A stretch of 64,000 nucleotides of DNA from an uncultured Anaerolineae bacterium (GCA_937995825.1 CALKJO010000005.1:62001-126000); one strand, 5' to 3'; positions 17,216-28,872 are shown, counted from the stretch's first letter. Notes: generated by a model not told the origin, from the sequence alone. Program-made: numbers and translations.

Positions 17216-17319
17216 ATGAATGGCGCGCGCTGACATTGATCGCCGAAGCATTCATTCAGACCTTCAAGATCGACGCCCTGCCCTATCATGAAGAAGAACT
17301 CGACAAAGCCGCCCTATGA
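17212..17319 (+). CDS. Possible 35-aa protein translationally coupled to rsmD
   Basis: The ATG overlaps the rsmD stop as ATGA and the frame (MNEWRALTLIAEAFIQTFK and so on) stays open for 35 codons. It ends in TGA 6 nt inside the convergent CCA gene. The peptide is amphipathic and has no similarity I recognise. The coupling geometry and in-frame opening favour a real gene; the shortness and lack of a second line of evidence do not. Confidence 0.35.
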   Translation: MNEWRALTLIAEAFIQTFKIDALPYHEEELDKAAL

Positions 17320-18732
17320 GCGCCCATTGAGGGCTGAACGTGCCGCGCGCAGCGCGTCATCGACCGTCCGAATCTCGCCGGTCACCTGCCCTTCGCGGAT
17401 CAGGTCGAGCAGCATCCCGACTTCCCGCCCTGGTTTCAATCCGAGCTGCTCCATCAGCGCCGTCCCGTTGATGAGCGTCGGCGGCTCGACAACTGCGTTG
17501 TGGGCGTTGAAAAATGCCTCTAGAACTTGCTGCGCCCGCTCCAGCAGCGCCAGCCAGCCATCCTGATCGAGCAGCACGCCGGCTTTCCCCAAGTGATCTG
17601 CCAGGGCTAAAATGACTACATCGATCCCCGCTTCACCCAGCGCCCGCCACCAGCGGTGCAGGTCAAGCGCTGTGATCGTTTCAAGCCTCAGAATGGTCGC
17701 CTGATGCGCCTCCACGACCGCAGCAAGCCGCGCTTTCTCAGCGCTGCTCAGCCGCAGCGCGTCTGCGCGCTCCGCTGCGCCGATCTTATCCGTCAACCCG
17801 GACAACAGCGCCGCCAACACCATCAGCGCGCGCTGCGGTCGTTCATCCGACCAAGTCATGCCAATGTGCGCCTGCAGCCGACCCCGATAGCGATCCAGCG
17901 CCATCACCAGCATTCCCAGACTGAAGTGCGCGGCTGTCTCATCAGTGCGCGCCGGGCTGATGGCAGCCAAGATTTCCGTCAGCGCTTCGATGACTGCCAT
18001 CGCCTGCGCCCATCTTATGTCGCTGCCCGCGCTGTGCAGCTTTGTTATCTCTGGCAGTATTTCCTTGAGCAGCCCGACGCTGTCTGCTACTCTGAGCGCT
18101 GATGCGGGTTTGGGCAGCGCCAAGAGCCTGAACAGCTCATCCCGTATCCGCTCCAGTGAGGCACTTCCCACTAGGATCGGCGCGGCGGCGCGCACTGACC
18201 GCAGCGTTTCGGTCTCAATGCGCAGCCCAAACTGCGCCGCCAAGCGCACTGCGCGCAGCGACCGAATCGGATCGCGCTCTATCGACTTTGGGCTGCACTG
18301 CCGTAACACTTTCGCTTTCAAATCATCCAGACCGCCCAGCGGATCGAACACTTCGTTGAGCGACCCGCGCAGATCGACCGCCATCGCATTCATTGTGAAA
18401 TCTCGATCGCGCAGGTCAGCCTCCAGATTATCGCTGCGCAAATGCGCCACATCGATCACCAGCCTGCCTTCCGGCGTCTCGATTAGCGCCCGCCCCACAT
18501 CGCGCTCGCTGTCCAGTGGGTAAAACGCCCCCCCCATCTGATCGGCAAGCCACCGCCCCAGCTTGATCCCACTGCCTGCCGTCACCAGGTCTAAATCCTT
18601 GATCGGACGGCGCAAAAAGGCATCCCGCACTGCGCCGCCGACGACATACACTGCCCAGTCCCCCCCCGCCAGCCGTTCCGCAATATCCAGCGCTGCATCG
18701 CTCCACCCCAGAATCGCGCTGTGTCTCTCCAT
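17314..18732 (-). CDS. cca: CCA-adding enzyme / poly(A) polymerase family nucleotidyltransferase
   Basis: 472 aa from ATG 18732, chosen because AGGGA lies 9 nt upstream; an ATG at 18750 would overlap hpt. The class II nucleotidyltransferase head is clear: YVVGGAVRDAFL, KDLDLVTAG with the two metal-binding Asp, and DFTMNAMAVDL, followed by the RNA-binding RSLRAVRLAAQFGLRIE. The enzyme adds or repairs CCA at tRNA 3' ends. The C-terminal half (about 230-472) is helical and divergent; a poly(A) polymerase or A-adding role cannot be excluded. It follows hpt by 4 nt. Confidence 0.85.
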   Translation of the reverse strand: MERHSAILGWSDAALDIAERLAGGDWAVYVVGGAVRDAFLRRPIKDLDLVTAGSGIKLGRWLADQMGGAFYPLDSERDVGRALIETPEGRLVIDVAHLRSDNLEADLRDRDFTMNAMAVDLRGSLNEVFDPLGGLDDLKAKVLRQCSPKSIERDPIRSLRAVRLAAQFGLRIETETLRSVRAAAPILVGSASLERIRDELFRLLALPKPASALRVADSVGLLKEILPEITKLHSAGSDIRWAQAMAVIEALTEILAAISPARTDETAAHFSLGMLVMALDRYRGRLQAHIGMTWSDERPQRALMVLAALLSGLTDKIGAAERADALRLSSAEKARLAAVVEAHQATILRLETITALDLHRWWRALGEAGIDVVILALADHLGKAGVLLDQDGWLALLERAQQVLEAFFNAHNAVVEPPTLINGTALMEQLGLKPGREVGMLLDLIREGQVTGEIRTVDDALRAARSALNGRS

Positions 18733-18736
18733 CCCG

Positions 18737-19327
18737 CTACATCCCTTCATCGCCAGACTGACTCAGCGGATTCGCCTTCAGCTTCTCTAGATCGACCACG
18801 CCGATAAATGGCAGATTGCGATACTTTTCATCGAGATCAAGCCCGTATCCATACACAAATTTATCCTCGATCACAAACCCAGTGTAATCGACAGGGATCG
18901 GGATCACCCGCCGCGATGGTTTATCCAGCAGCGTGCAGAGCCGGATGCTCGCCGGATGCCGCGCGTTCAGCACATCCATCACAAAACGCAGCGTCGTTCC
19001 GCTGTCGATGATATCTTCTATAATGAGCAAGTGCTTGCCAGTCACTTCTTCGCGCAAATCCATGTCGATCCGAACACTGCCCGTCGTCGCGCGCGCGCCC
19101 CGTCCGTAGCTACTCACCGACAAGAAATCGATCTCATGCGGCACGTCAATATGGCGCATGAGATCGGTCAGGAACATCACACCGCCTTTGAGGATGCAGA
19201 TCAACATCAGCGCGTCATTATGATCGTAGTCGGCGGAAATCTGCGCTCCCAGCTCCGCAACTCGCTTTTGCAGCGCCTCCGCTTCGATCAGCACTTCACT
19301 CAGGTAAAAGTCATAGGAGGGGATCAT
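18737..19327 (-). CDS. hpt: Hypoxanthine phosphoribosyltransferase
   Basis: 196 aa. Purine salvage: hypoxanthine or guanine plus PRPP gives IMP or GMP. The PRPP motif LLIIEDIIDSGTTLRFV is perfect. LICILKGGVMFLTDLM, SSYGRGARATTG and FVIEDKFVYGYGLDLDE complete the type I PRTase. GGAG lies upstream of the ATG. A perfect TATAAT (complement 19357-19362) sits 30 nt upstream, though its -35 is weak. It forms an operon with cca. Confidence 0.93.
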   Translation of the reverse strand: MIPSYDFYLSEVLIEAEALQKRVAELGAQISADYDHNDALMLICILKGGVMFLTDLMRHIDVPHEIDFLSVSSYGRGARATTGSVRIDMDLREEVTGKHLLIIEDIIDSGTTLRFVMDVLNARHPASIRLCTLLDKPSRRVIPIPVDYTGFVIEDKFVYGYGLDLDEKYRNLPFIGVVDLEKLKANPLSQSGDEGM

Positions 19328-19424
19328 CGCTCTCTCCGAAATCTCGGTGCGGCGTCATTATAACGCGCCCAATTCCGCACCGCCGATCTATAGACTGGAC
19401 GCGGCTTTTGTGATCTCCCCCAAT

Positions 19425-22625
<3,201 letters not shown>

Positions 22626-22635
22626 AACAACTAGC

Positions 22636-23775
22636 TCACTTCACCTTTGCGGCTTCGTTATCCTTCACTCGCCTGACAAATTCATCGAACAGATACAGTG
22701 AGTCATGCGGACCCGGCGACGCCTCCGGGTGATACTGCACGCTGAATGCGCCCAGCTCGATATGCCGCAGCCCTTCAATCGTATTGTCATTGAGATTGAT
22801 ATGCGTCACCTCTGCGCCGCCCAGATCGCTGTCGGGCGTGACCGCGAAGCCATGATTATGCGAACTGATCTCGACCACACCCGTGAGCAAATTCTTGACC
22901 GGCTGGTTGCCGCCGCGATGTCCAAAGCGCATCTTCTCTGTCTTTCCACCCAGCGCCAGCGCCAATATCTGATGTCCCAGGCAGATGCCGAAAATCGGGA
23001 CTTTGCCCAAAAGCTGGCGTGTGTTCTCGATCATCCCCGTCACCGCCGCCGGATCGCCAGGTCCGTTGCTCAGAAATACGCCCGCCGGATTCATCGCCAG
23101 CACCTCGGATGCTGGCGTATGCGCCGGCACAACCGTCACACGCAGTCCGCGATCCGTCATCATGCGCAGGATGTTGCGTTTGATCCCCGTGTCATATGCC
23201 ACGATCAGCGCCCCTGACGGATCGTAGCGATGATGCCAATACCACGCCGGATCGCTTTGTTCCGTCCAGTGATATGGCTCGGCGCAGGTCACCTCATCGA
23301 CCAGATTCCAGCCCGCCATGTCCGGGGAATTCCGCGCCAGCGCCACCAGACTGTCCGGTTCAGCCGCCGCGTCACCATGCGCAATTGCCGCCCGCATCAC
23401 GCCGCGCTCGCGGATATGCCGCACCAGCGCCCGCGTCGCCACTTCGGATAACCCGATCACCCCTTGTTCACGCAGGTAAGCATCCAGATCGCGCTCGCTG
23501 CGCCAATTACTTACAGTGGGCGACAGCGCCCGTACAACGAAGCCCGCCACCCATACGCGATCGCTTTCTGTATCTTCTGGATTAATTCCCGTGTTTCCGA
23601 CATGCGGAACCGTCATCGTCACAATCTGTTTGTAATACGAGGGATCGGTCAGAATTTCCTGATACCCCGTCATCGACGTGTTGAACACCAGCTCACCGGT
23701 CTGCACGCCCTCCGCGCCAAACCCGACCCCCGAAAACGTCCGCCCGTCCTCTAACGCCAGCAGTCCCTGCATCAT
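22636..23775 (-). CDS. carA: Carbamoyl-phosphate synthase small subunit
   Basis: 379 aa. Glutaminase subunit with class I amidotransferase active site: [15 protein letters not shown] (Cys), SHNHGFAV and [11 protein letters not shown] (His, Glu). The N-terminal domain begins [16 protein letters not shown]. The start follows the argJ stop with no gap (TAAATGATG); the second ATG at 23772 is an equally good start. It works as a heterodimer with the downstream carB. Confidence 0.96.
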   Translation of the reverse strand: MMQGLLALEDGRTFSGVGFGAEGVQTGELVFNTSMTGYQEILTDPSYYKQIVTMTVPHVGNTGINPEDTESDRVWVAGFVVRALSPTVSNWRSERDLDAYLREQGVIGLSEVATRALVRHIRERGVMRAAIAHGDAAAEPDSLVALARNSPDMAGWNLVDEVTCAEPYHWTEQSDPAWYWHHRYDPSGALIVAYDTGIKRNILRMMTDRGLRVTVVPAHTPASEVLAMNPAGVFLSNGPGDPAAVTGMIENTRQLLGKVPIFGICLGHQILALALGGKTEKMRFGHRGGNQPVKNLLTGVVEISSHNHGFAVTPDSDLGGAEVTHINLNDNTIEGLRHIELGAFSVQYHPEASPGPHDSLYLFDEFVRRVKDNEAAKVK

Positions 23776-25002
23776 TTACGTCCGATAATGCCCATTGATC
23801 GATACATAATCGTGACTGAGATCGCAGGTGTAAACCGTCGCGCTTCCCGTTCCACGCCCGCATTCCAGCCGCACACGGATGTTCGCCCCCGCCATGATCC
23901 CGACTGCGCGCGCCTCGTCATATGCCGTCGGCGCGCCGTTTTCAAACAATAGCAATTCGCCTTCCGCCTCATCCCAGGGCGCGATCCACAGCCGCATCTG
24001 CATCGGATCGACCTCGACCCCCGCACGCCCCGCCGCCGCAACAATCCGCCCCCAATTGGGATCGCTGCCGTAAAATGCGGTCTTGACCAGCGGTGACGTT
24101 GCAATCGTGTTGGCAATCGCCCTCTCACCACCGCCTGCGCCCATGACCACCAGCTCGATGAATTTCGTCGCCCCCTCTCCATCGCGCACGATCTCCACCG
24201 CCAGCCGCAAACACACATCCCTCAGCATCTCGCTGAACGGGTTGTATTGCGGCGCTTCGCCGGATGCGCCGTTCGCCAGCAGCAGCAGCGTATCGTTGGT
24301 GCTGGTATCCCCATCGACCGAAATGCAGTTGAAGCTCACCGCCGCCGCCTTCGTCAGCAGCGCGTGCGCTGCATGGGGATCATCGATCTGCGCATCCGTG
24401 ACCACCAGACCGAGCATCGTCGCCATGTTCGGCGCGATCATCCCCGCGCCCTTTGCAATTCCCCCAATCGCATAGGCTGCATTGTCCGGCTTCACAGACG
24501 CCGCCTTCGGTCGCGTGTCGGTCGTCATGATCGCGGCGGCGGCATTCGCCCACGCTGTTTCATCATCCGCAAGCGCATCCGCCGCCAGATCGATCCCGCG
24601 CCGGATGATGTCCATGTTCAACTGCGTCCCGATCACCCCGGTGGACATGACCAGCACCTCATCCTCACGAATTCCGAGCCGCTCCGCCGTCCAGCGCGCC
24701 ATCATCAGCGCATTGTCGATCCCCTGCTGACCCGTGCAGGCATTGGCGCAGCGCGTGTTGACGACCACCGCGCGAATTCCGGTGCTGTTCGCGCGCAGCC
24801 GTTCCATGTCCACCAAGACCGGCGCGGCTTTCACCAGATTCGTTGTGAATACGCCGGCAGTCACGCACGGAGTCTCGCTGTAAATCAGCGCGAAATCCAG
24901 CGCGCCATCCTTTTTATATCCCGCGTGGATTCCGGCGGCTTTGAACCCCTTGATCCTGCCGATCCGCGGCTCGACTGGGAACTGCGTTGGAAATGTCGGC
25001 AT
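23776..25002 (-). CDS. argJ: Glutamate N-acetyltransferase / amino-acid acetyltransferase (ornithine acetyltransferase)
   Basis: 408 aa. Recycles the acetyl group from N-acetylornithine to glutamate, closing the acetyl cycle of arginine synthesis. The autocleavage site is GMIAPNMATMLG, with the Thr of ATML as new N-terminal nucleophile of the beta chain. SVDGDTSTNDT and GSDPNWGRI are also family marks. Whether it is also able to use acetyl-CoA cannot be read here; no argA is visible in the window. Lies 5 nt after argD. Confidence 0.95.
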   Translation of the reverse strand: MPTFPTQFPVEPRIGRIKGFKAAGIHAGYKKDGALDFALIYSETPCVTAGVFTTNLVKAAPVLVDMERLRANSTGIRAVVVNTRCANACTGQQGIDNALMMARWTAERLGIREDEVLVMSTGVIGTQLNMDIIRRGIDLAADALADDETAWANAAAAIMTTDTRPKAASVKPDNAAYAIGGIAKGAGMIAPNMATMLGLVVTDAQIDDPHAAHALLTKAAAVSFNCISVDGDTSTNDTLLLLANGASGEAPQYNPFSEMLRDVCLRLAVEIVRDGEGATKFIELVVMGAGGGERAIANTIATSPLVKTAFYGSDPNWGRIVAAAGRAGVEVDPMQMRLWIAPWDEAEGELLLFENGAPTAYDEARAVGIMAGANIRVRLECGRGTGSATVYTCDLSHDYVSINGHYRT

Positions 25003-25007
25003 TCGTG

Positions 25008-26201
25008 TCAGCTCACTTTCGTCAAAATCGCGTCCAGCCGTTCGAGCAGCACATCGACATCGCTTTTCTGCGCGATCAGCGGCGGCACAAAGCGGATCGT
25101 GTCTGCGCCTGCATTGACCAGCAGCAGCCCGTGTTCGTAGCCCTTTTCAATGATCGGCGTCACGTCGATGGTCAGTTCCATCCCGACCATCAGTCCGCGT
25201 CCGCGCACCTCTTTGATCAGCGGGCTGTTCAGCTCCTGAAGCCGCTCCTTGAGATACGCCCCCGTCTCGCGGACGTTTTCCAAAAATGCCGGTTCCGCGA
25301 TCCGGTTCAGCACGTATTTCGCGACCGTTGTGATCAGAGGTCCCCCGCCGAATGTCGTCCCATGATCGCCCGGATGAATATGCGACGCGACATTTTCGGT
25401 CGCCAGGATCGCCCCAATCGGCAGCCCGCCCGCCAGCGGCTTTGCCAGCGTTTGCAGATCGGGCGTAACTCCGCTCGGTTCAGACGACCACAGCGTCCCC
25501 GTTCGCCCCATTCCACACTGAATCTGATCAAAAATCAGCAGCGCTCCCCGCTCATCGCAGAAACGGCGCAGCGCCTGCAAAAACTCATTCGATGCCGGGC
25601 GAATCCCGCCCTCACCCTGCACCGGCTCGATGATCACAGCAGCGGTTTTCTCGGTGATCGCCGCGTCCGCGGCGTCAATGTTGTTGTGTTCAACTACGAT
25701 CACGCCTGGCATCAGCGGACTGAACGGCTTCTGATACTTTTCCTTCGGCGTCAGCGACAGCGCGCCGAATGTCCGACCATGAAAAGCGTTGGTGAAACAC
25801 ACGATCTCCGTTCGCACGGCATCTTCGCGGTCATAGTGATAGCGCCGCGTGAACTTGATCGCCCCTTCGACCGCCTCCGCCCCGCTGTTGCAGAAAAACA
25901 CCCGATCCGCAAACGACAGCTCGCATAAGCGCGCCGCAAGCGCCGCCTGTGGTTCCGTGTAATACAGGTTGCTGGTGTGGATCAGCCCGGCTGCAGCGGT
26001 TTGAATCGTCTCGATCAAGCCGGGATCGCCGTATCCAAGCGCGTTGACTGCGATCCCCGCGACCCAGTCCTGATATGCCTTGCCATCTGCATCGTACAGC
26101 GTCATCCCCTTCCCATGCGTCAGCACAAACGGCGGACGCTTGTATGCCTGCACGATATGATCATTTTCCATCTGAATTGCCGGGTGCTTTGTGGTTGTCA
26201 T
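25008..26201 (-). CDS. argD: Acetylornithine aminotransferase
   Basis: 397 aa from ATG 26201, which has GGAG about 10 nt upstream; an earlier ATG at 26234 lacks one. Class III PLP aminotransferase: FCNSGAEAVEGAIKF, NAFHGRTFGALSLT, LLIFDQIQCGMGRTG and the PLP lysine in TLAKPLAGGLPIGA. It converts N-acetylglutamate semialdehyde to N-acetylornithine. A 100-nt gap with a hairpin separates it from the HNH-like gene upstream. Confidence 0.94.
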   Translation of the reverse strand: MTTTKHPAIQMENDHIVQAYKRPPFVLTHGKGMTLYDADGKAYQDWVAGIAVNALGYGDPGLIETIQTAAAGLIHTSNLYYTEPQAALAARLCELSFADRVFFCNSGAEAVEGAIKFTRRYHYDREDAVRTEIVCFTNAFHGRTFGALSLTPKEKYQKPFSPLMPGVIVVEHNNIDAADAAITEKTAAVIIEPVQGEGGIRPASNEFLQALRRFCDERGALLIFDQIQCGMGRTGTLWSSEPSGVTPDLQTLAKPLAGGLPIGAILATENVASHIHPGDHGTTFGGGPLITTVAKYVLNRIAEPAFLENVRETGAYLKERLQELNSPLIKEVRGRGLMVGMELTIDVTPIIEKGYEHGLLLVNAGADTIRFVPPLIAQKSDVDVLLERLDAILTKVS

Positions 26202-26244
26202 GCGTTCTGTTCTCCCTAAATTCTGCATCGTCAAGCCCGATCAA

Positions 26245-26269
26245 TCCGCTGTCGCTGTCGAACAGCGGA
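26245..26269 (-). other. Hairpin in the gap between the HNH-like gene and argD
   Basis: TCCGCTGT and ACAGCGGA form 8 pairs around a 9-nt loop. There is no T tail, so full termination is unlikely; it may protect or process the operon mRNA. Confidence 0.35.
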
Positions 26270-26300
26270 CACTTCACCTCTTGCGCTCAGCATCCGCCCT

Positions 26301-26888
26301 TCAAGCGCCGTCCTGTGCCTCCGTTGGCGCTGCGATGTCTCCGAATATTCGCCTGATCCATCCCCATTCCGCCCGCCACTCCGCAACCCATCCCTGGTTG
26401 GCTTCATAGCGGATCGTCGCTGCGCACCAGCCGATCAGCCGCTTGAGCGTCTCTGGCGAGATTTTGCCCGATTTGGCGATGTGCAGCGCAATTTTTCGGC
26501 TGTGTTCGCTGTCTTTGACCAGCGCGTTATACATCAGGTGTTGCAATTCATGGCAGTTGGCGCAGAGCTGAATCGTCACGCGATTTTCCCCGTGCGTCGC
26601 CACATCCCAGAGATGATGCCGCTGCGATGACGGGTAGCCGCACGCGGAACACGGGGAAATCCGCTCTCGAAAGCTCGCCCGCCGCCGTCGGCGATCTCGC
26701 TGATAGCGGCGCAGTCGGTAAAAATCGATCCAGTACTCCAGGATATTCCCCCGCTCGTCCGGCTCATGCGCGGTCAGCGATGCTTCAAACGCCTCGATGA
26801 TCGCCTTCGCCTTGCTTCCCCGATGCAGTTCGCGGATCAGCGCGATCAGCGCCGACTTACGCGCTGCTTCATCCTGCTGCTCTATCAC
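26301..26888 (-). CDS. HNH-like zinc protein inside the arginine operon
   Basis: 195 aa from a GTG at 26888. A helical, basic N-terminus (RRYQRDRRRRRASFRERI) is followed by ISPCSACGYPSSQRHHLWDV and LCANCHELQHLMYNALV: two CxxC pairs around a His-His, as in HNH endonucleases and related zinc-binding proteins. A DNA- or RNA-nicking role is possible but the catalytic third residue is not certain. It starts 6 nt after argB and is probably co-transcribed. It has no known role in arginine synthesis, so it may be a passenger gene. Confidence 0.65.
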   Translation of the reverse strand: MIEQQDEAARKSALIALIRELHRGSKAKAIIEAFEASLTAHEPDERGNILEYWIDFYRLRRYQRDRRRRRASFRERISPCSACGYPSSQRHHLWDVATHGENRVTIQLCANCHELQHLMYNALVKDSEHSRKIALHIAKSGKISPETLKRLIGWCAATIRYEANQGWVAEWRAEWGWIRRIFGDIAAPTEAQDGA

Positions 26889-26894
26889 CTTTTT

Positions 26895-27641
26895 TCACCG
26901 TTTTAACACCGTGCCGCTGCCATCCATCGCATCGATGCCGCCAATCACGACCGATTTTACGCCCATCTCAAGCGCAGCCAGCGCAGTCCGCACCTTCGGG
27001 ATCATGCCTCGATTGATCGTGCCGCCTGCGATCAGCGTCTCCACCTGATCCGGCGTCAGCGTGGGGATGACTTTGCCTTTTTTGCTCAGCACCCCCGGCA
27101 CATTCGACAGGAAGATCAGCCGTTCCGCGCCCAACGCCGAAGCGACTGCACCCGCCACATGGTCGGCATTGACGTTGTAGTTTGTCCCCTCCCCAAGACA
27201 GATCGGGGCGATCACCGGCGTCACCCCTGCCGCAAGCCATTCGCGCAGCGGCTCAGCGCGCACGGCTGTAATGCTGCCTGTGAAGCCCATATCGATGTCG
27301 GGCGACGGCGGCTCCATCTTCTGCGCGCGGACGATCCCTCGATCCACACCGGAAATCCCCAGCGCATCGACGCCTGCTTCGATCAGCGCCCGCGTCAAGC
27401 GTTTGTTGATCGCCCCGCACAGCACCATCTCGACCAGCGCCAGCGACTCGGCGTCAGTGATGCGAACGCCATCTACATAGCGCGGCTCAATGCCCATGCG
27501 CCGCTGCATCTCGCTGATCTCCTTGCCGCCGCCATGCACGATGATGACCGGCTCTGTCAGCACCCGAATCGCAGCTGAAAAGCGCCCTACAAAAGCAGCA
27601 TCATCGAGTTCGCTGCCGCTGATTTTGACTACAAGCGTCAT
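26895..27641 (-). CDS. argB: Acetylglutamate kinase
   Basis: 248 aa from ATG 27641, which overlaps the argC stop (ATGA); a longer frame from 27686 lies inside argC. Amino-acid kinase fold: LVVKISGSELDD, IIVHGGGKEISEMQRRMG, then NADHVAGAVASALGAERLIF and GVLSKKGKVIP. It phosphorylates N-acetylglutamate. The N-terminal extension that marks arginine-inhibited hexameric forms is absent, which fits an arginine-insensitive type, so control may rest on transcription. Confidence 0.93.
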   Translation of the reverse strand: MTLVVKISGSELDDAAFVGRFSAAIRVLTEPVIIVHGGGKEISEMQRRMGIEPRYVDGVRITDAESLALVEMVLCGAINKRLTRALIEAGVDALGISGVDRGIVRAQKMEPPSPDIDMGFTGSITAVRAEPLREWLAAGVTPVIAPICLGEGTNYNVNADHVAGAVASALGAERLIFLSNVPGVLSKKGKVIPTLTPDQVETLIAGGTINRGMIPKVRTALAALEMGVKSVVIGGIDAMDGSGTVLKR

Positions 27642-28645
27642 AGCAGTCCCATCGTCTCTGGCAGACCAAACATGAGATTGAAACACTGCACCGCCTGACC
27701 GGACGCGCCCTTGCGCAGATTGTCCAGAGCGCTGGTGATGTGGAGGTAATTGTCAAGCACAGGCGTCAGACTGATCGCCGCCCCATTGGTGCGCACTACA
27801 TGCTTGAGTGTCGCCTGCTGCTTCGGCGGAAGCACCGTCACTAGCGGCTCAGCGTTGTACGTCTCCTCATAAAGTGCCTGAGCGTCGTGGCTGGAAAAGC
27901 CGGGGCGAAGCTGCACGTAAATGCTCGCCATCAATCCGCGATCCACTGGCAGCAGGTGCGGCGTGAAGATCAGCGATCCAACACGCGGATCGAGCTTGTG
28001 CATTTCCTGTTCGATCTCCCCAACATGGCGATGCGACCGCCCCGGACTGTAGGGCGAAAAGTTGCCGTATACCTCGACGAAATGAAGATACGGTTTAGGA
28101 TCGCGCCCTGCGCCGCTCACACCTGACTTGGCATCGACAATGATCGGGGTTTCAGGCGCGATCCAGCTCTGTTTTAACAGCGGGAACAGCCCTAAGAGCG
28201 TCGTCGTGGGGTAGCATCCTGGCGCGGCGACAATAGATTGACCGGCGATCCGCTCACGGTTGATCTCCGGCAGCCCATATGGAGCAGGGAGCAGCTCAGG
28301 ATGGGGATGCGGATGGTCATACCACTGCTGATAGCGCTCTGGGGTATCGAGCCGCAGATCGGCAGACAGATCGATCACCCGCACCCCCGCCGCGACCGCT
28401 TTCGCCGCCATCTGCGCCGACGCCCCATGCGGAAGCGCGAGAAAGACCACCGCCACCCCATTGAGGGGTGCGTCTTCTGCACGGATATAGGTTAGCCCTG
28501 TTCCCGGAACAGGCTGACCGACATCAGAATTTGCCGTCGCAAAGACCAGCTCTGCGCACGGATGGCGCGTCAGGATGTCGACGGCATCCTGACCCGCATA
28601 ACCCGACGCGCCAAACACGCCGACTTTCACTCGCGCTTTCGCCAT
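27638..28645 (-). CDS. argC: N-acetyl-gamma-glutamyl-phosphate reductase
   Basis: 335 aa from ATG 28645, with GAGGAG 6 nt upstream. NADPH domain KVGVFGASGYAGQDAVDIL, the catalytic cysteine in APGCYPTTTLLGL, and the conserved SGVSGAGR and HRHVGEIEQEM. It reduces N-acetylglutamyl phosphate to the semialdehyde. First structural gene of argC-argB-HNH-argD-argJ-carA-carB. A probable attenuator occupies the 200 nt upstream. Confidence 0.95.
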   Translation of the reverse strand: MAKARVKVGVFGASGYAGQDAVDILTRHPCAELVFATANSDVGQPVPGTGLTYIRAEDAPLNGVAVVFLALPHGASAQMAAKAVAAGVRVIDLSADLRLDTPERYQQWYDHPHPHPELLPAPYGLPEINRERIAGQSIVAAPGCYPTTTLLGLFPLLKQSWIAPETPIIVDAKSGVSGAGRDPKPYLHFVEVYGNFSPYSPGRSHRHVGEIEQEMHKLDPRVGSLIFTPHLLPVDRGLMASIYVQLRPGFSSHDAQALYEETYNAEPLVTVLPPKQQATLKHVVRTNGAAISLTPVLDNYLHITSALDNLRKGASGQAVQCFNLMFGLPETMGLL

Positions 28646-28664
28646 GCTCGCTCCTCTCGACAAT

Positions 28665-28700
28665 AAAAAGCCCCTGCCTCGGCGTGGTCGAGGTCAGGGG
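28665..28700 (-). terminator. Intrinsic terminator in the argC leader (probable attenuator)
   Basis: On the minus strand CCCCTGACCTCG pairs with CGAGGCAGGGG (11 pairs, one bulge at 28694, 7-nt loop), followed by C and TTTTT (28669-28665). It lies between the leader peptide ORF and argC, 20 nt before the argC start, so transcription must read through it to express the operon. Because it precedes the genes rather than following them, a regulatory role is likely. Confidence 0.8.
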
Positions 28701-28704
28701 TTTA

Positions 28705-28740
28705 TTTGCGTTCCAATGAGGCTGATGCTGCTAACGCAAA
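28705..28740 (-). promoter_or_regulatory. Competing pairings in the argC leader
   Basis: TTTGCGTT over the last codons of the leader ORF (28740-28733) is an exact complement of AACGCAAA (28712-28705), just before the terminator. In addition ATGAGG (28759-28754, inside the ORF) complements CCTCAT (28721-28716), and its GAGGT could also pair with ACCTC in the terminator 5' arm. The two sets interlock, so they cannot form together as simple hairpins. This is what an attenuator needs, but no folding energies were computed. Confidence 0.5.
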
Positions 28741-28817
28741 AGTCCCGCCATAACCTCATGTTCACGGGGGCTGCAACGGCGCACAAGCGCCGACATGATC
28801 GAATTAGACTGCGCCAT
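28731..28817 (-). CDS. Putative 28-aa leader peptide of the arginine operon
   Basis: ATG at 28817, stop TAG at 28733-28731. The ribosome site GTGAGG (28830-28825) ends 7 nt before the ATG. The peptide contains LVRRCSPR in the middle and ends LLR: four Arg in 28 residues, with two adjacent (CGC CGT) in the 3' arm of a hairpin CGGCGC-TTGT-GCGCCG. This fits a ribosome-mediated attenuation leader sensing charged tRNA(Arg). Arg enrichment is moderate, so a simple uORF or another regulator remains possible. Confidence 0.55.
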   Translation of the reverse strand: MAQSNSIMSALVRRCSPREHEVMAGLLR

Positions 28818-28824
28818 TGTGTAA

Positions 28825-28857
28825 CCTCACGTTAGCGTTGAGTAGCTTAACGTAAGG
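28825..28857. promoter_or_regulatory. Imperfect inverted repeat over the argC -10 region and leader ribosome site
   Basis: CCTCACGTTAGC (28825-28836) and GCTTAACGTAAGG (28845-28857) are near-complementary arms with an 8-nt centre (one mismatch, one extra base). It covers the -10 and the probable start of transcription. It could be an operator, but does not match the ArgR box. Confidence 0.35.
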
Positions 28858-28872
28858 GATTTGCTTTGTCAA
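28844..28872 (-). promoter_or_regulatory. Promoter of the arginine operon
   Basis: TTGACA (28872-28867), exactly 17 nt, TAAGCT (28849-28844). The start of transcription should be near 28837, leaving a 20-nt leader before the 28-codon ORF and about 190 nt before argC. Confidence 0.7.

Noticed and set aside
28665..28830. T-box riboswitch in the argC leader
   Set aside because: The conserved T-box bulge sequence and the specifier stem were not found; the leader ORF with terminator explains the region better.
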